In this document: positions 13,678-23,456 of the stretch, piece by piece
Layout: every line of letters begins with the position of its first letter
Numbering within the stretch: position 1 is the stretch's first letter
Assembly (NCBI RefSeq): GCF_014648415.1
Contig: NZ_BMRB01000002.1
Location: 1,571,260-1,635,259 of the forward strand
Reading direction: 5' to 3'
DNA: 64,000 nt
From: Actinokineospora fastidiosa
Lineage (GTDB): Bacteria > Actinomycetota > Actinomycetes > Mycobacteriales > Pseudonocardiaceae
Made by a program: the position numbers and the translations under genes
The notes under the pieces: generated by a model
Databases searched by the model: none
What the model saw: the letters and a program-made list of their open reading frames with translations, nothing else
Told to the model about the DNA's origin: nothing

Positions 13678-14096
13678 ATGCGCGCCAGGAAGTCCTGCAG
13701 ACGCGCGCGCAGGTCGGCGATCTCGGCCACGGTGACGTCCGTGTCGCGGAACAGCCCGCCCGGGACCTCGGCGACGCGCCCGCGCAGGGCCGCGCCCTCG
13801 TCGGTCAGCTCGACCACGACGCTGCGCTCGTCGTCGGCGCTGCGGGTGCGGCGGAGCAGGCCCGCGGCGGCCATGCGCTTGAGCAGCGGCGAGAGCGTGC
13901 CGGAGTCCAGCCGCAGCTCCTCCCCCAGCTCCTTCACCGTCCGCCCGTCGCGCTCGTAAAGGGCGAGCAGGACCAGGTACTGCGGGTAGGTGAGCCCGAG
14001 TTCGTCGAGCAGGGGGCGGTACCGGGCCGTCATCGCCCGGGACGCGGAGTACAGCGCGAAGCACAGCTGTTGCTCCAGCGTCGGCGAGACGGCCAC
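13674..14096 (-). CDS. ohrR: Organic hydroperoxide-sensing MarR regulator
   Basis: GTG 14096 is chosen because GGAGG lies five bases upstream. The 140-residue protein carries the sensor Cys at residue 12 in QQLCFALYSASRAM, the position of the single reactive Cys of OhrR. It also has the conserved Tyr in LTYPQYLVLLALYE and a winged-helix region (TVKELGEELRLDSGTLSPLL). Oxidation of the Cys by organic peroxides releases OhrR from DNA and derepresses ohr. It lies 16 bp after ohr on the same strand, so it is probably co-transcribed and autoregulated. Confidence 0.95.
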   Translation of the reverse strand: MAVSPTLEQQLCFALYSASRAMTARYRPLLDELGLTYPQYLVLLALYERDGRTVKELGEELRLDSGTLSPLLKRMAAAGLLRRTRSADDERSVVVELTDEGAALRGRVAEVPGGLFRDTDVTVAEIADLRARLQDFLARI

Positions 14097-14112
14097 GGCT
14101 ACCTCCGGATGC

Positions 14113-14529
14113 TCAGGCGACCACCAGGTCGACGTCGATGTTGCCACGGGTGGCCTTGGAGTAGGGGCACACCTGGTGGGCCTTGGCCACCAGGTCCTCC
14201 ACAACGGACCGCTCGACGCCGGGCACCGTCACGGTCAGCCGCACGCCCAGGCCGAGGCCGTCGGCGGACTTGCCGATGTCGACGGACGCGGTGACCTGCG
14301 AGCCCTCGACGGACGCCCCCTCCTGCCGGGCGACGAGCTGCAGGGCGCCGTGGAAGCACGCCGAGTAGCCCGCGGCGAACAGCTGCTCGGGGTTGCTCGC
14401 CGCGCCGCCCGGGCCGCCGAGCCCGGTCGGCACCGCCAGGTCCTGATCGATGACGCCGTCGGACGAGCGCACGTGCCCGCCGCGACCCGCACCGGTGGCG
14501 GTCGCCTCTGCGGTGTAGAGCACCTTCAT
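14113..14529 (-). CDS. ohr: Organic hydroperoxide reductase
   Basis: The 138-residue Ohr/OsmC protein reduces organic hydroperoxides in the cytoplasm, usually with lipoylated protein as reductant. The redox pair is C58 ([10 protein letters not shown]) and C121 ([13 protein letters not shown]), both in canonical context, with the N-terminal [11 protein letters not shown] typical of Ohr. AAGGAG stands seven bases before the ATG. It is followed by ohrR. The next gene upstream on the same strand is lpd, which encodes the E3 enzyme that in other bacteria reduces the lipoyl protein used by Ohr. Confidence 0.96.
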   Translation of the reverse strand: MKVLYTAEATATGAGRGGHVRSSDGVIDQDLAVPTGLGGPGGAASNPEQLFAAGYSACFHGALQLVARQEGASVEGSQVTASVDIGKSADGLGLGVRLTVTVPGVERSVVEDLVAKAHQVCPYSKATRGNIDVDLVVA

Positions 14530-14577
14530 CGCTTGACTCCTTCGCGGTCGACTACCCACAAAGCTAGTCTGCAATTA

Positions 14578-14591
14578 AGTTGTGCACAACT
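14578..14591. promoter_or_regulatory. Candidate OhrR operator
   Basis: AGTTGTGCACAACT is a perfect 14-bp palindrome 49 bp upstream of the ohr start, next to CAATTAAGTTG. AT-rich inverted repeats at this place are the usual OhrR target; the assignment is by position and symmetry. Confidence 0.6.
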
Positions 14592-14634
14592 CGAAGTGGC
14601 GGGGCTTACCCGGGGCGGACCCCGGGCAACTCCC

Positions 14635-16032
<1,398 letters not shown>

Positions 16033-16063
16033 ACCGCCCACACTATTGCCCGCGCCGGTGTTG

Positions 16064-16498
16064 TCAGGTGCGTGCCCGTCCGAGTTCGGCGAGCACCGAG
16101 GCGACTACCTGCGGTGAGGAGAGGTCGCGGCCGGGCACCCGGGCCGTGTGCACCCCGGTGGTGGCCGGGAGGTCTCCCCCGCCGACCACCACCAGCGTGC
16201 GCACGATGTGGGAGAACTCGGCGAGCACGCCCGCGGCGAACTCCGCGAGTTCGGCGTCGGCCACGATGTGGGTGCGCACCCGTCGGTCGGCGAGGGTCTC
16301 CAGCACGTCCTCGACGGCCTCGGGGCCGGTCTCCGGCCCGGGCGTGGCGCACCAGGCGATCTGGAACGAGTCGGTCAGCGGGACCCAGGCGGCGGGGATG
16401 TCGTCCGGCCTGGACCCGGCGGCATCGAGCACGACGAGAGCGGGGCCGTACTCGAGTCCGCGCCACAATGGGCGCGGTGGGAGCCTGAGGGGTAGCAA
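16064..16498 (-). CDS. Hypothetical protein
   Basis: The 144-residue product is not recognised. The TTG start at 16498 is supported by CCGGAGG five bases upstream. The chain alternates predicted strands and helices ([41 protein letters not shown]), suggesting a small alpha/beta fold, with a Rossmann-like feel but no intact nucleotide motif. There is no signal peptide or membrane segment. It lies 31 bp upstream of lpd on the same strand and diverges from Ku. Reading frames on the opposite strand are open here too, so this call is moderate. Confidence 0.6.
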   Translation of the reverse strand: MLPLRLPPRPLWRGLEYGPALVVLDAAGSRPDDIPAAWVPLTDSFQIAWCATPGPETGPEAVEDVLETLADRRVRTHIVADAELAEFAAGVLAEFSHIVRTLVVVGGGDLPATTGVHTARVPGRDLSSPQVVASVLAELGRART

Positions 16499-16650
16499 AG
16501 CCGCCTCCGGAAGGTCGGGGGTTCGGCTGAGTAGTACCCATTAGCGTGAGTTTCAAACCCGAACCGGTCATGTTCTTTCAGTCAACGGCGTGGCGGCGGG
16601 CGGTGCGCGGGCCTACTGTTTGGCGTACAGGGAGAACTCGGGGAGGGTCC

Positions 16651-17601
16651 GTGGCACGACCGGTCTGGGCAGGCGCCATCAACTTCGGCCTGGTGACCGT
16701 GCCCGTGGAGCTGTACAGCGCGACGGAGGACCACACCATCAGCTTCCGCCAGTTCGAGCGGGGCACCTCCGACCGGATCCGCTACAAGCGGGTCAACGAG
16801 CGCACCGGCAAAGAGGTCGCGTACTCCGACATCGTCAAGGGCGCCGACCTCGGCGGCGGAGAGTACGTGATCCTGGAGCCCGACGAGCTCGACGCCATCG
16901 CCCCGGGGCGGTCGCGGACGATCGACATCAGCGCGTTCGTCGACCTCGACGAGATCGACCCGATCTACTTCCAGAAGACGTACTGGCTCAGTCCCACGAA
17001 AGAGGAGTACGGCCGCGCCTACAGCCTGCTCCTGCAGGCGATGCGGAAGACGAACAAGGCCGGGATCGCGTCGTTCGTCATGCGTGGCAAGGAGTACCTG
17101 ACGGCGCTGCGGCCGGGTGATGAGCTGCTCATCCTGACGACCCTGCTGTTCCCCGAGGACATCAGGAACCCGGCGAAGGAACTGAAGTCCATGCCGGAGC
17201 TGGTCTCCGCGCGCGGCAAGGAACTGGACATGGCGGTCTCCCTGGTCGAGTCCATGGCCGAGGACTGGACGCCGGAGAACTACCACGACACCTACACCCA
17301 GCGCGTCGAGCAGCTCATCGAGGACAAGCGCCAGGGCCGCACGATCGTGGCCGAGGAGGAGCCCGCCGAGCCGACGAAGGTCGTGGACCTGTTCGAGGCC
17401 CTGAGCGCGAGCGTGGAGAGCCGCAAGAAGGGCAAGACACCCACCCCGAAGAAGGCGGAGCCGGAAGAGGACCTGTCCGAGCTGACCAAGGCCGAGCTGG
17501 AGAAGCTGGCCAAGGACCTCGACATCAAGGGCCGCTCGAAGATGACCCGCGAGGAACTGGAGAAGGCCATCGAGAAGGCAGGCACCAGGGCGGCGTCGTA
17601 G
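16651..17601 (+). CDS. ku: Ku protein (non-homologous end joining)
   Basis: The 316-residue homodimeric DNA-end-binding protein starts at GTG 16651, six residues before the diagnostic WAGAINFGLVTVPV; GGGAGGG precedes the start. The Ku core beta-barrel and bridge extend to about residue 250 (YFQKTYWLSP, LRPGDELLILTTLLFPEDIR). The C-terminal extension is charged and ends in a SAP-like segment (LTKAELEKLAKDLDIKGRSKMTREELEKAIEK, split here from its neighbours), as in some actinobacterial Ku proteins. Bacterial Ku recruits LigD; no ligD is in this window. Confidence 0.97.
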   Translation: MARPVWAGAINFGLVTVPVELYSATEDHTISFRQFERGTSDRIRYKRVNERTGKEVAYSDIVKGADLGGGEYVILEPDELDAIAPGRSRTIDISAFVDLDEIDPIYFQKTYWLSPTKEEYGRAYSLLLQAMRKTNKAGIASFVMRGKEYLTALRPGDELLILTTLLFPEDIRNPAKELKSMPELVSARGKELDMAVSLVESMAEDWTPENYHDTYTQRVEQLIEDKRQGRTIVAEEEPAEPTKVVDLFEALSASVESRKKGKTPTPKKAEPEEDLSELTKAELEKLAKDLDIKGRSKMTREELEKAIEKAGTRAAS

Positions 17602-18035
17602 GCGGGTAGCGAGGCCGGTGCTGTAGAGGCGGCAGCGGGGCCACGGCGAGGGCCAGCAATGCGCCCTGCTGGCGGACGGCAAGGCCACGCCGAGGGCTGG
17701 CAACGGGGCCAGGTCGTAGGCAGGCAGCGAGACCACCGCAGACGGCCAGCGAGCCGCGCCGCTGGCGGACAGTGACGCCGAGGGCTGACAGCGAGACGAG
17801 GTTGTAGCAGGGCAGCGAGGCCAGCGAGGCGCGCCGCTGGCGGACCGCAACGCCACGCCGAGGACTGGCAGCGCGGCCATGCCGTCGTCGGCGGAGAGCG
17901 AGTCGGGGATTGGCAGCGAAAGCACGCTATCGGCGCGTGGCGAAGATGCGTCGCGGGCGGGCAGCGGGCCACCCGTTGGTGGGCGAAAGAGCGCGGCGGG
18001 GGCGAGCGGCGCGAGCACGCCTTCGGCGGGCAGCC

Positions 18036-18405
18036 AGACCACGCCGTCCAGCAGGCGGCGAGACCATACCACCGGCACCCGGCGAGACCACACCACCGGC
18101 ACCCGGCGAGACCACACCACCGGCACCCGGCGAGACCACACCACCGGCACCCGGCGAGACCACGCCGTCCAGCAGGCGGCGAGACCACACCACCGGCACC
18201 CGGCGAGACCACACCACCGGCACCCGGCGAGACCACACCACCGGCACCCGGCGAGACCACGCCGTCCAGCAGGCGGCGAGACCATACCACCGGCACCCGA
18301 CGAGACCACACCACCGGCACCCGGCGAGACCACGCCACCGGCACCCGGCGAGACCACGCCACCGGCATCCGGCGAAGCCCCGCCGCAGGCGGGCGGCGAG
18401 ACCAA
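18036..18405. repeat. 24/25-bp tandem repeat (minisatellite) in a gene-free region
   Basis: About fifteen head-to-tail units starting AGACCACACCACCGGCACCC. Most are 24 bp. Three units, at 18036, 18157 and 18254, carry CCGTCCAGCAGGCGG instead and are 25 bp, so the reading frame shifts at each. The whole gap 17602-18605 lacks a supportable gene; 17602-18035 holds a more degraded repeat of GCCAGCGAG and GCCGCTGGCGGAC. The frame shifts and the equal openness of all frames argue against coding. It lies between Ku and a convergent hydrolase. Confidence 0.85.
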
Positions 18406-18605
18406 CCGATGGTGGGCAGGGTGGGCGGTGGTGGCGTGGGCATGGCGGTCGGTGATGGTGCGTGGGTGGCTGCAACCGCTGGGTGCTTGTTGCGCGGAGG
18501 GCCGGTCAAAGCGGGACTGAGCAGGCGTGGGGAGCTGGTCAGGGGGTGGTCAGCCACTCCCTGTCGGTCGGTGGTTCTGTGGCTGGTGCGCCTCGGCGGG
18601 GTGGG

Positions 18606-19397
18606 TCAGGATGCATGGCGGTCGGCCGTTCTCGGTCCCACCGGGATGAGCCTGGGGTCCACGGTTCCGGCTAGCCAGGCGCGTAGGGCGTCGTTGAACA
18701 ATGCGGTGTCCTCGATGTTCCAGATGTGGTGCATCCCCGGCGCGAGTCGGAGGATGGATTGGGGGGCGGCTTTGGCGATGTCGGTCAAGGACCGCCGGAC
18801 GGCGGCTGACTCCTTCTGGCCTGCGATCGCGAGCAGGGGGCCGGTGTAGCGGCCCAGGTCCGCTGGCACGCCGCCCGCGCACACCTCGGCGTTCATCGCG
18901 GCCGCGGTCTCGCGGCGTACGGAGAGGCCGTGGGCGACGTACTGGGTGCGGGCGTCCGCCGGGATGCCGAACGCGGCGGCCTGGCCGCGCCAGAACCACG
19001 GCATCTGGCAGAAGGCCAGGTGGACCTGGCAGATCAGGCGCAGTCCGACGCCCGCGCGGGTGAGCGGCGCGCCCGTGAGGAACGCCGAGCGCACCCGGTC
19101 GGGGTGTCGGGCCAGCAGGCGCAACGCCGTCACCGCGCCCAGCGAGAGCCCGACTAGGTCGAACGGACCCTCGACGTGGGCGGCCACCCGGGCGACGACG
19201 TCGTCGGCCGCCGCGTCCAGGCCCGGCCAGTCCTCGCCGACCCGGGCGCCGAAGCCGGGCAGGTCCGGGGTGAGGACCATCCGGTCGGTGAGCGCGGGGA
19301 GCTGCGGCTCCCACATCCAGTTGCCGACGTTGCCGCCGTGGAGCATCACGACCGGGCGACCCGCCGCGGGGTGGTGCACCTCGGGAAAGCGGGTCAT
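18606..19397 (-). CDS. Alpha/beta-fold hydrolase
   Basis: The 263-residue enzyme has the oxyanion segment VVMLHGGNVGNW, nucleophile elbow GLSLGAV with Ser, and late His in APGMHHIWN. A membrane anchor or signal is absent, so it is cytoplasmic. The family includes esterases, lactonases and C-C hydrolases; no substrate is suggested. Its ATG overlaps the stop of the PadR gene (ATGA, 19394-19397), so it is translationally coupled to the regulator and is probably the regulated function of that two-gene operon. Confidence 0.88.
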   Translation of the reverse strand: MTRFPEVHHPAAGRPVVMLHGGNVGNWMWEPQLPALTDRMVLTPDLPGFGARVGEDWPGLDAAADDVVARVAAHVEGPFDLVGLSLGAVTALRLLARHPDRVRSAFLTGAPLTRAGVGLRLICQVHLAFCQMPWFWRGQAAAFGIPADARTQYVAHGLSVRRETAAAMNAEVCAGGVPADLGRYTGPLLAIAGQKESAAVRRSLTDIAKAAPQSILRLAPGMHHIWNIEDTALFNDALRAWLAGTVDPRLIPVGPRTADRHAS

Positions 19398-19912
19398 GCC
19401 AGCTCCTCCTCGACGGCGTCGAGCCAGGCGAGTTCGGTGCGCAGGTGGGCGATGCCGTTGTCCAGCGTGGCGAGGCGCAGCCGGGCCGCGCGGTCGGGCG
19501 CGTCGGCCTCGGCGCGCAGCCGCTCGAAGCCCGCCAGCCGCGCGCTGGTCGTCTCCCTGCGGCCCGCGATGAGCGCGCGGAAGCCGTCGTCGTCGAGGTC
19601 GGCGCCGAAGAACACCCTGGCGAGGAACGGGTCGCGCTCGACCTGGCGTTCCGGCGCGCTTTCCAGCCACGCGGCCAGCGCCGCCCGCCCGGCGGCGGTG
19701 ATCCGGTGCTCCTGGCGGTCGGGCGCGCCCGCGCCCGCGACGGTCTCGACCTCCGCGAGGCCGTCGGCGACGAGTTGGGCGAGGGTCCGGTAGATCTGGG
19801 CCTTGTCGGCCGACCAGAAGTGCCCCACGGTCGAATCGAAGTGCCGCTTGAGGTCGTATCCGGTCATGGGCGCGATGGCGAGCAGCCCCAGGATGATGCG
19901 GGAGAGAACCAC
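19394..19912 (-). CDS. PadR-family transcriptional regulator
   Basis: The 172-residue regulator starts at GTG 19912 (VVLSRIILGLLAIAPMTGYDL), the usual distance before the first helix of PadR winged-helix domains; longer TTG starts would run through the promoter. DKAQIYRTLAQLVADGLAEV is the recognition helix and wing region, and the C-terminal half is the helical dimerisation domain of the PadR-s2/Vir group. A -35 TTGACA and -10 TCTACT place the transcript start at about the GTG itself, implying leaderless translation. A symmetrical operator covers this promoter, indicating autoregulation together with the coupled hydrolase. Confidence 0.85.
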   Translation of the reverse strand: MVLSRIILGLLAIAPMTGYDLKRHFDSTVGHFWSADKAQIYRTLAQLVADGLAEVETVAGAGAPDRQEHRITAAGRAALAAWLESAPERQVERDPFLARVFFGADLDDDGFRALIAGRRETTSARLAGFERLRAEADAPDRAARLRLATLDNGIAHLRTELAWLDAVEEELA

Positions 19913-19916
19913 GCCA

Positions 19917-19952
19917 CTAGTAGACAAGTCCCCTAGGAGATTTGTCAACTAG
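19917..19952 (-). promoter_or_regulatory. PadR promoter with symmetrical operator
   Basis: Arms CTAGTAGACAA (19917-19927) and TTGTCAACTAG (19942-19952) match at 10 of 11 positions and are centred exactly on CCTAGG (19932-19937). On the minus strand TTGACA (19948-19943) and TCTACT (19924-19919) are 18 bp apart and lie within the arms. Confidence 0.65.
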
Positions 19953-19957
19953 CAGCA

Positions 19958-19995
19958 CCGCGGGCGGTGTCCTGGGACCTGGACACCGCCCGCGG
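19958..19995 (-). terminator. Terminator downstream of the cellulase
   Basis: Perfect 15-bp stem CCGCGGGCGGTGTCC / GGACACCGCCCGCGG with an 8-nt loop, 31 bp after the GH6 stop codon and just before the PadR operator. No U-tract. Confidence 0.75.
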
Positions 19996-20026
19996 CTTCA
20001 GCGGGTATTCAGTTGTCGACTACCCC

Positions 20027-21838
20027 CTACAGCGGCGGGTAGGCGTTCGCCATGAGCTCCTGGAACTGGGCGGAGAACCAGTGGCCCGACAGCGGCGCGT
20101 TCGGCAGGGCGCCCGACGGGTTGTTGCCGTTGCGGGGGTTGCCCTGGTAGGTCGGGTCGCACATGCGGTCGAAGCCCTTGCCCTCGTCGTTCGGGATCTC
20201 CTCGCTGGCGCCGTCGGACTCACCCGGGGGCTTGATCCAGACGTAGGCGTCGATGCCCGGCTCCGGGGCGGCCTTCGGCCGCTCGCCGAGGCCCGCGCCG
20301 GACTGGTTGCACCAGTTGCCCTTCTGGATGCGCCGGTCGATCCGCGACTCGTTGACGTAGGTGTCCGGGTTGGTGGACGTCGACTTCGCGGTCGGGCGGT
20401 TGGGGCCGCCCCAGCCGTTGCGGGAGGTGTCGATCAGCATGCCGATGGTCGACGGGAAGCCGTTCTTGATGAGTTCGGCGCGCATGCCGGTGGCGAAGCC
20501 GAGCTCACCGTTGAAGTCGTTCCAGTCGACCCACTTGGCCTGCTCCTTCACCGGGCGGCCGTTGACGATGTCGTCGACCGTCCAGTAGGGCTCGCGCAGG
20601 GCGGAGTAGTTCGCGGTGTTGGTGATGAAGCCGTGGACCATGTCCAGGCGCGCGCCCTCGCGGCCGTTGATCGAGGCGAACATCCGCGCCGAGGCGTGGA
20701 AGTTGTCGTACTCGGGGACGGGGTCGCCCCAGCCGATCCAGCCGTGGTGGCCCGCGTCGATGTAGTTGTAGACGTTCGGGATCGCGCCACCGAGGTTGGC
20801 CACCGCGTAGGCGACGCCGTTCTGGTAGTTCTCGTTCTGCTTCATCACGTCGCAGTTGGCAGTGGCCGTCGCCCTCGGCGTCACGTTGGTGACGATGTTG
20901 GGCAGCGAGTCGATCTCGATGACGGCGACGATGCGCAGCTCGGAGTACTGCGGCCGGGACAGGATGTCCGCGATCACGTCGATGTACTCGCTCTTGTAGC
21001 GCGGCAGCTCCGTCGGGCCGAGCTCGCCGTTGGAGGCCAGCGCGGCGCAGTCGCGGCCGGGCAGGTTGTAGATGACGACCTGGAAGACGAGCTCACCGGT
21101 GGGCGAGGCCGCCAGCTGGCGAACAGCCTCGTCCAGGTGGTCCTCAAGACCCATGGAGCCCGTGGTCGGCGAGTCGTTGCCGTGGATGGCGCTGATGCGG
21201 TCCATCCAGACACCGGTGGGCTGGTTGGCGATCCGCGAGCCGCCCGGCTCGGCCTGGGCGCGGGCCTTCCACTGCGGGTTGACGTACACGCTCGCGCCGA
21301 CGTACGGGTTGTCCACCTTCTGCCCGGGCGGGTTGTCGCCCGTGGTGGTCGTGGTCGTCGTGGTGGTGGTCGTCGTGGTCGACGTCGTCGTGGTGGGCGG
21401 GACGTTGCCGGTGCAGACGGTCCCGTTGAGCCGGAACTGCGTCGGCGCCGGGTTGGACCCGGTCCACGAGCCGTTGAAGCCGGGGGTGACCGTCGCGCCG
21501 GTGGCCAGGGACGGGCTCCATCCGGGGTTGCGCACCGTCACGCGGTTGCCGGACTGGGTGAACTCGCCGTTCCAGCCCTGCTGGATCCGCTGCCCCGCCC
21601 CGAAGTCCCACTCCAGGGTCCAGCCGCCGCTGATCGCGTCACCGAGGTTGGTGACGGTCACGTTGGCCCCGAACCCGCCGGGCCACTGGCTCGACACGGC
21701 ATAGTTGACCCGGCAGCCGGGCGCGGCGTTGGCGGTGGTGGTGCCCGCCACGACAAGCGTCGCGGACAGGGCGGCCACCGAGGTCACCGCCATCGCCGTG
21801 GCCAGCTTTCGGGATCGGCCAATCTTGCGCAGACTCAT
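20027..21838 (-). CDS. Secreted cellulase/cellobiohydrolase: CBM2 plus glycoside hydrolase family 6
   Basis: The 603-residue extracellular enzyme hydrolyses beta-1,4-glucan. AAGGAGG lies six bases before ATG 21838. Residues 1-38 are a signal peptide ending TTTANA. A CBM2 domain spans about 40-142 with its disulfide pair C42/C142 and surface Trp residues. A Thr-rich linker covers 143-174. The GH6 domain spans 175-603 with the signature VIYNLPGRDCAALASNG; D263 corresponds to the catalytic acid of family members. The second signature reads VIEIDSLPN, with Ile in place of the usual Pro. The long inserts near the active site fit the exo-acting branch. Three CebR-type boxes upstream indicate cellobiose control. 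Confidence 0.95.
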   Translation of the reverse strand: MSLRKIGRSRKLATAMAVTSVAALSATLVVAGTTTANAAPGCRVNYAVSSQWPGGFGANVTVTNLGDAISGGWTLEWDFGAGQRIQQGWNGEFTQSGNRVTVRNPGWSPSLATGATVTPGFNGSWTGSNPAPTQFRLNGTVCTGNVPPTTTTSTTTTTTTTTTTTTGDNPPGQKVDNPYVGASVYVNPQWKARAQAEPGGSRIANQPTGVWMDRISAIHGNDSPTTGSMGLEDHLDEAVRQLAASPTGELVFQVVIYNLPGRDCAALASNGELGPTELPRYKSEYIDVIADILSRPQYSELRIVAVIEIDSLPNIVTNVTPRATATANCDVMKQNENYQNGVAYAVANLGGAIPNVYNYIDAGHHGWIGWGDPVPEYDNFHASARMFASINGREGARLDMVHGFITNTANYSALREPYWTVDDIVNGRPVKEQAKWVDWNDFNGELGFATGMRAELIKNGFPSTIGMLIDTSRNGWGGPNRPTAKSTSTNPDTYVNESRIDRRIQKGNWCNQSGAGLGERPKAAPEPGIDAYVWIKPPGESDGASEEIPNDEGKGFDRMCDPTYQGNPRNGNNPSGALPNAPLSGHWFSAQFQELMANAYPPL

Positions 21839-21868
21839 GCATCGCCTCCTTGCGAGCAGATCGCCGTT

Positions 21869-21882
21869 TGAGAGCGCTCCCA
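21869..21882. promoter_or_regulatory. CebR/CelR-type operator 1
   Basis: TGAGAGCGCTCCCA matches the TGGGAGCGCTCCCA box of the LacI-family cellobiose repressor CebR/CelR in 13 of 14 positions. It lies 30 bp upstream of the cellulase start. Confidence 0.8.
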
Positions 21883-21932
21883 CTAGAAGTGGATCGTTCC
21901 GACATCCGCCGCAAGACTGGGTGGTTGCAGGT

Positions 21933-21946
21933 TGGGAGCGCTCCCA
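21933..21946. promoter_or_regulatory. CebR/CelR-type operator 2
   Basis: TGGGAGCGCTCCCA is a perfect palindrome identical to the CebR/CelR consensus, 64 bp from operator 1. Confidence 0.88.
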
Positions 21947-22001
21947 GCAATGACCGTAACGCAGGACACACCACGGTGACAAGACCGTCACGAGAGGAAA
22001 C

Positions 22002-22015
22002 TGGGAGCGCTCTCA
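22002..22015. promoter_or_regulatory. CebR/CelR-type operator 3
   Basis: TGGGAGCGCTCTCA, one mismatch from the consensus, lies 69 bp from operator 2 and 18 bp past the sdaA stop codon. Confidence 0.8.
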
Positions 22016-22033
22016 GTTCTCGTCAGGCCGTGA

Positions 22034-23395
22034 TCAGCACTCGATCACGTTCAGCGCGAGCCCGCCGCGCGCGGTCTCCTTGTACTTCGTGTGCATGTCG
22101 GCGCCGGTCTCGCGCATGGTCTTGATGACCTTGTCGAGGTGCACGACGTGTGTCCCGTCGCCCTGCAGCGCCATCCGGGAGGCGTGGATCGCCTTGGTGG
22201 AGCCGACCGCGTTGCGCTCGATGCACGGGATCTGGACCAGGCCGCCGACCGGGTCGCAGGTCAGCCCCAGGTGGTGCTCCAGCGCGATCTCGGCGGCGTT
22301 CTCGACCTGCGCGACGCTGCCGCCGCGCACGGCCGTCAGCCCGGCGGCGGCCATCGCGGCCGCCGAGCCGACCTCGCCCTGGCAGCCGACCTCGGCGCCG
22401 GAGATCGAGGCGGTCTCCTTCAGCACCACGCCGACCGCGGCCGCGGTGAGCAGGAAGTCGACGACGCCGTCGTCGGACGCGCCGGGGATGAACTTGGCGT
22501 AGTAGTGCAGGACCGCGGGGATGATGCCCGCCGCGCCGTTGGTCGGGGCGGTGACGACCCGGCCGCCCGCGGCGTTCTCCTCGTTGACCGCCAGCGCGAA
22601 CAGGCTCACCCAGTCCATGACGTAGAGCGGGTCGTGCGCGCCGTCCTCGGAGAGCAGCTTCTCGTGCAGCGCCTTCGCCCGGCGCGGCACCCTCAGCCCG
22701 CCCGGCAGCACGCCCTCGGCCGCGCAGCCGCGCTCCACGCAGTCGCGCATGACCGCCCAGATGGCCAGCAGCCCGGAGCGGACCTCGGCCTCGGTGCGCC
22801 AGGACAGCTCGTTGGCCAGCATGACCCCGGCGACGGACAGCCCCGAGGACTCGCAGTGCGCCAGCAGTTCCGCGGCCGTGCGGAAGGGATAGGCGACCGG
22901 CGTGGTGTCCGCGGAGATCACCGGGCCGTCCGCGGAGGACTCGTCCTTCACGAAGCCGCCGCCCACGGAGTAGTAGGTGCGCGCGGCCAGTTCCGCGCCG
23001 GAGGCGTCGTAGGCGGCAAACGTCATGCCGTTGGGGTGCAGCGGAAGCGACTTGCGGCGGTGCAGCACGAGGTCGTCGTCGAAGGAGAAGGGGATCTCGT
23101 GGGCGCCCAGCAGGGAGATCCGCCCGGACGAGCGGATCGCCTCGACCCGGGCGGGGACGGACGCGGTGTCGACGTCCTCGGGCCGCTCCCCCTCCAGCCC
23201 CAGCAGCACGGCCTTGTCGCTGCCGTGCCCGTGCCCGGTCGCGCCGAGCGAGCCGAACAGCTCGCAGCGGACCCGGGCGACCCGGGGGAGATCGATGCCG
23301 GAGACGAACATCAGGGCGGCCCGCATGGGGCCGACGGTGTGCGAGCTCGACGGCCCGATACCGATGCTGAACAGATCGAAGACGCTGACGGCCAC
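22034..23395 (-). CDS. sdaA: L-serine dehydratase, iron-sulfur type
   Basis: The 453-residue enzyme deaminates L-serine to pyruvate and ammonia through a 4Fe-4S cluster. Both domains are fused in one chain: the beta domain starts [20 protein letters not shown], and the alpha domain holds the cluster cysteines in [16 protein letters not shown] and [18 protein letters not shown]. It ends LNVIEC, as is typical of this family, with a C-terminal Cys that can ligate the cluster. GTG 23395 is chosen from family alignment; GTG 23413 is an alternative. It follows gcvT-gcvH-glyA but is separated from glyA by a strong stem-loop, so it may be expressed partly on its own. Confidence 0.95.
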   Translation of the reverse strand: MAVSVFDLFSIGIGPSSSHTVGPMRAALMFVSGIDLPRVARVRCELFGSLGATGHGHGSDKAVLLGLEGERPEDVDTASVPARVEAIRSSGRISLLGAHEIPFSFDDDLVLHRRKSLPLHPNGMTFAAYDASGAELAARTYYSVGGGFVKDESSADGPVISADTTPVAYPFRTAAELLAHCESSGLSVAGVMLANELSWRTEAEVRSGLLAIWAVMRDCVERGCAAEGVLPGGLRVPRRAKALHEKLLSEDGAHDPLYVMDWVSLFALAVNEENAAGGRVVTAPTNGAAGIIPAVLHYYAKFIPGASDDGVVDFLLTAAAVGVVLKETASISGAEVGCQGEVGSAAAMAAAGLTAVRGGSVAQVENAAEIALEHHLGLTCDPVGGLVQIPCIERNAVGSTKAIHASRMALQGDGTHVVHLDKVIKTMRETGADMHTKYKETARGGLALNVIEC

Positions 23396-23420
23396 GACGT
23401 TGGGACCTTCCACACTACGC

Positions 23421-23451
23421 CGGGTGGGGCCGGGTCACGGCCCCACCCGGT
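23421..23451 (-). terminator. Stem-loop between glyA and sdaA
   Basis: Perfect 13-bp stem CCGGGTGGGGCCG / CGGCCCCACCCGG with a 5-nt loop, starting six bases after the glyA stop. It should end or attenuate riboswitch-controlled transcripts before sdaA. Confidence 0.75.
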
Positions 23452-23456
23452 CGGGC

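Noticed and set aside
11244-14294. 1016-residue plus-strand open frame
   Set aside because: It runs through the degenerate repeat and antisense to the VOC gene and across the MBL gene in another frame; no family features.
18036-18405. CRISPR array
   Set aside because: Units are head-to-tail without unique spacers and no cas genes are present.
16582-18405. 607-residue minus-strand frame with GGVVSPGA repeats, collagen-like
   Set aside because: It covers the Ku gene in antisense and depends on the same frame-shifting repeat.
17910-18455. Repeat protein of the TTPPAPGE type
   Set aside because: Three 25-bp units shift the frame, all frames are equally open, and no ribosome site exists.
19913-19948. 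TTG start of the PadR gene at 19948
   Set aside because: It would place the promoter and operator within the coding region; GTG 19912 fits family length.
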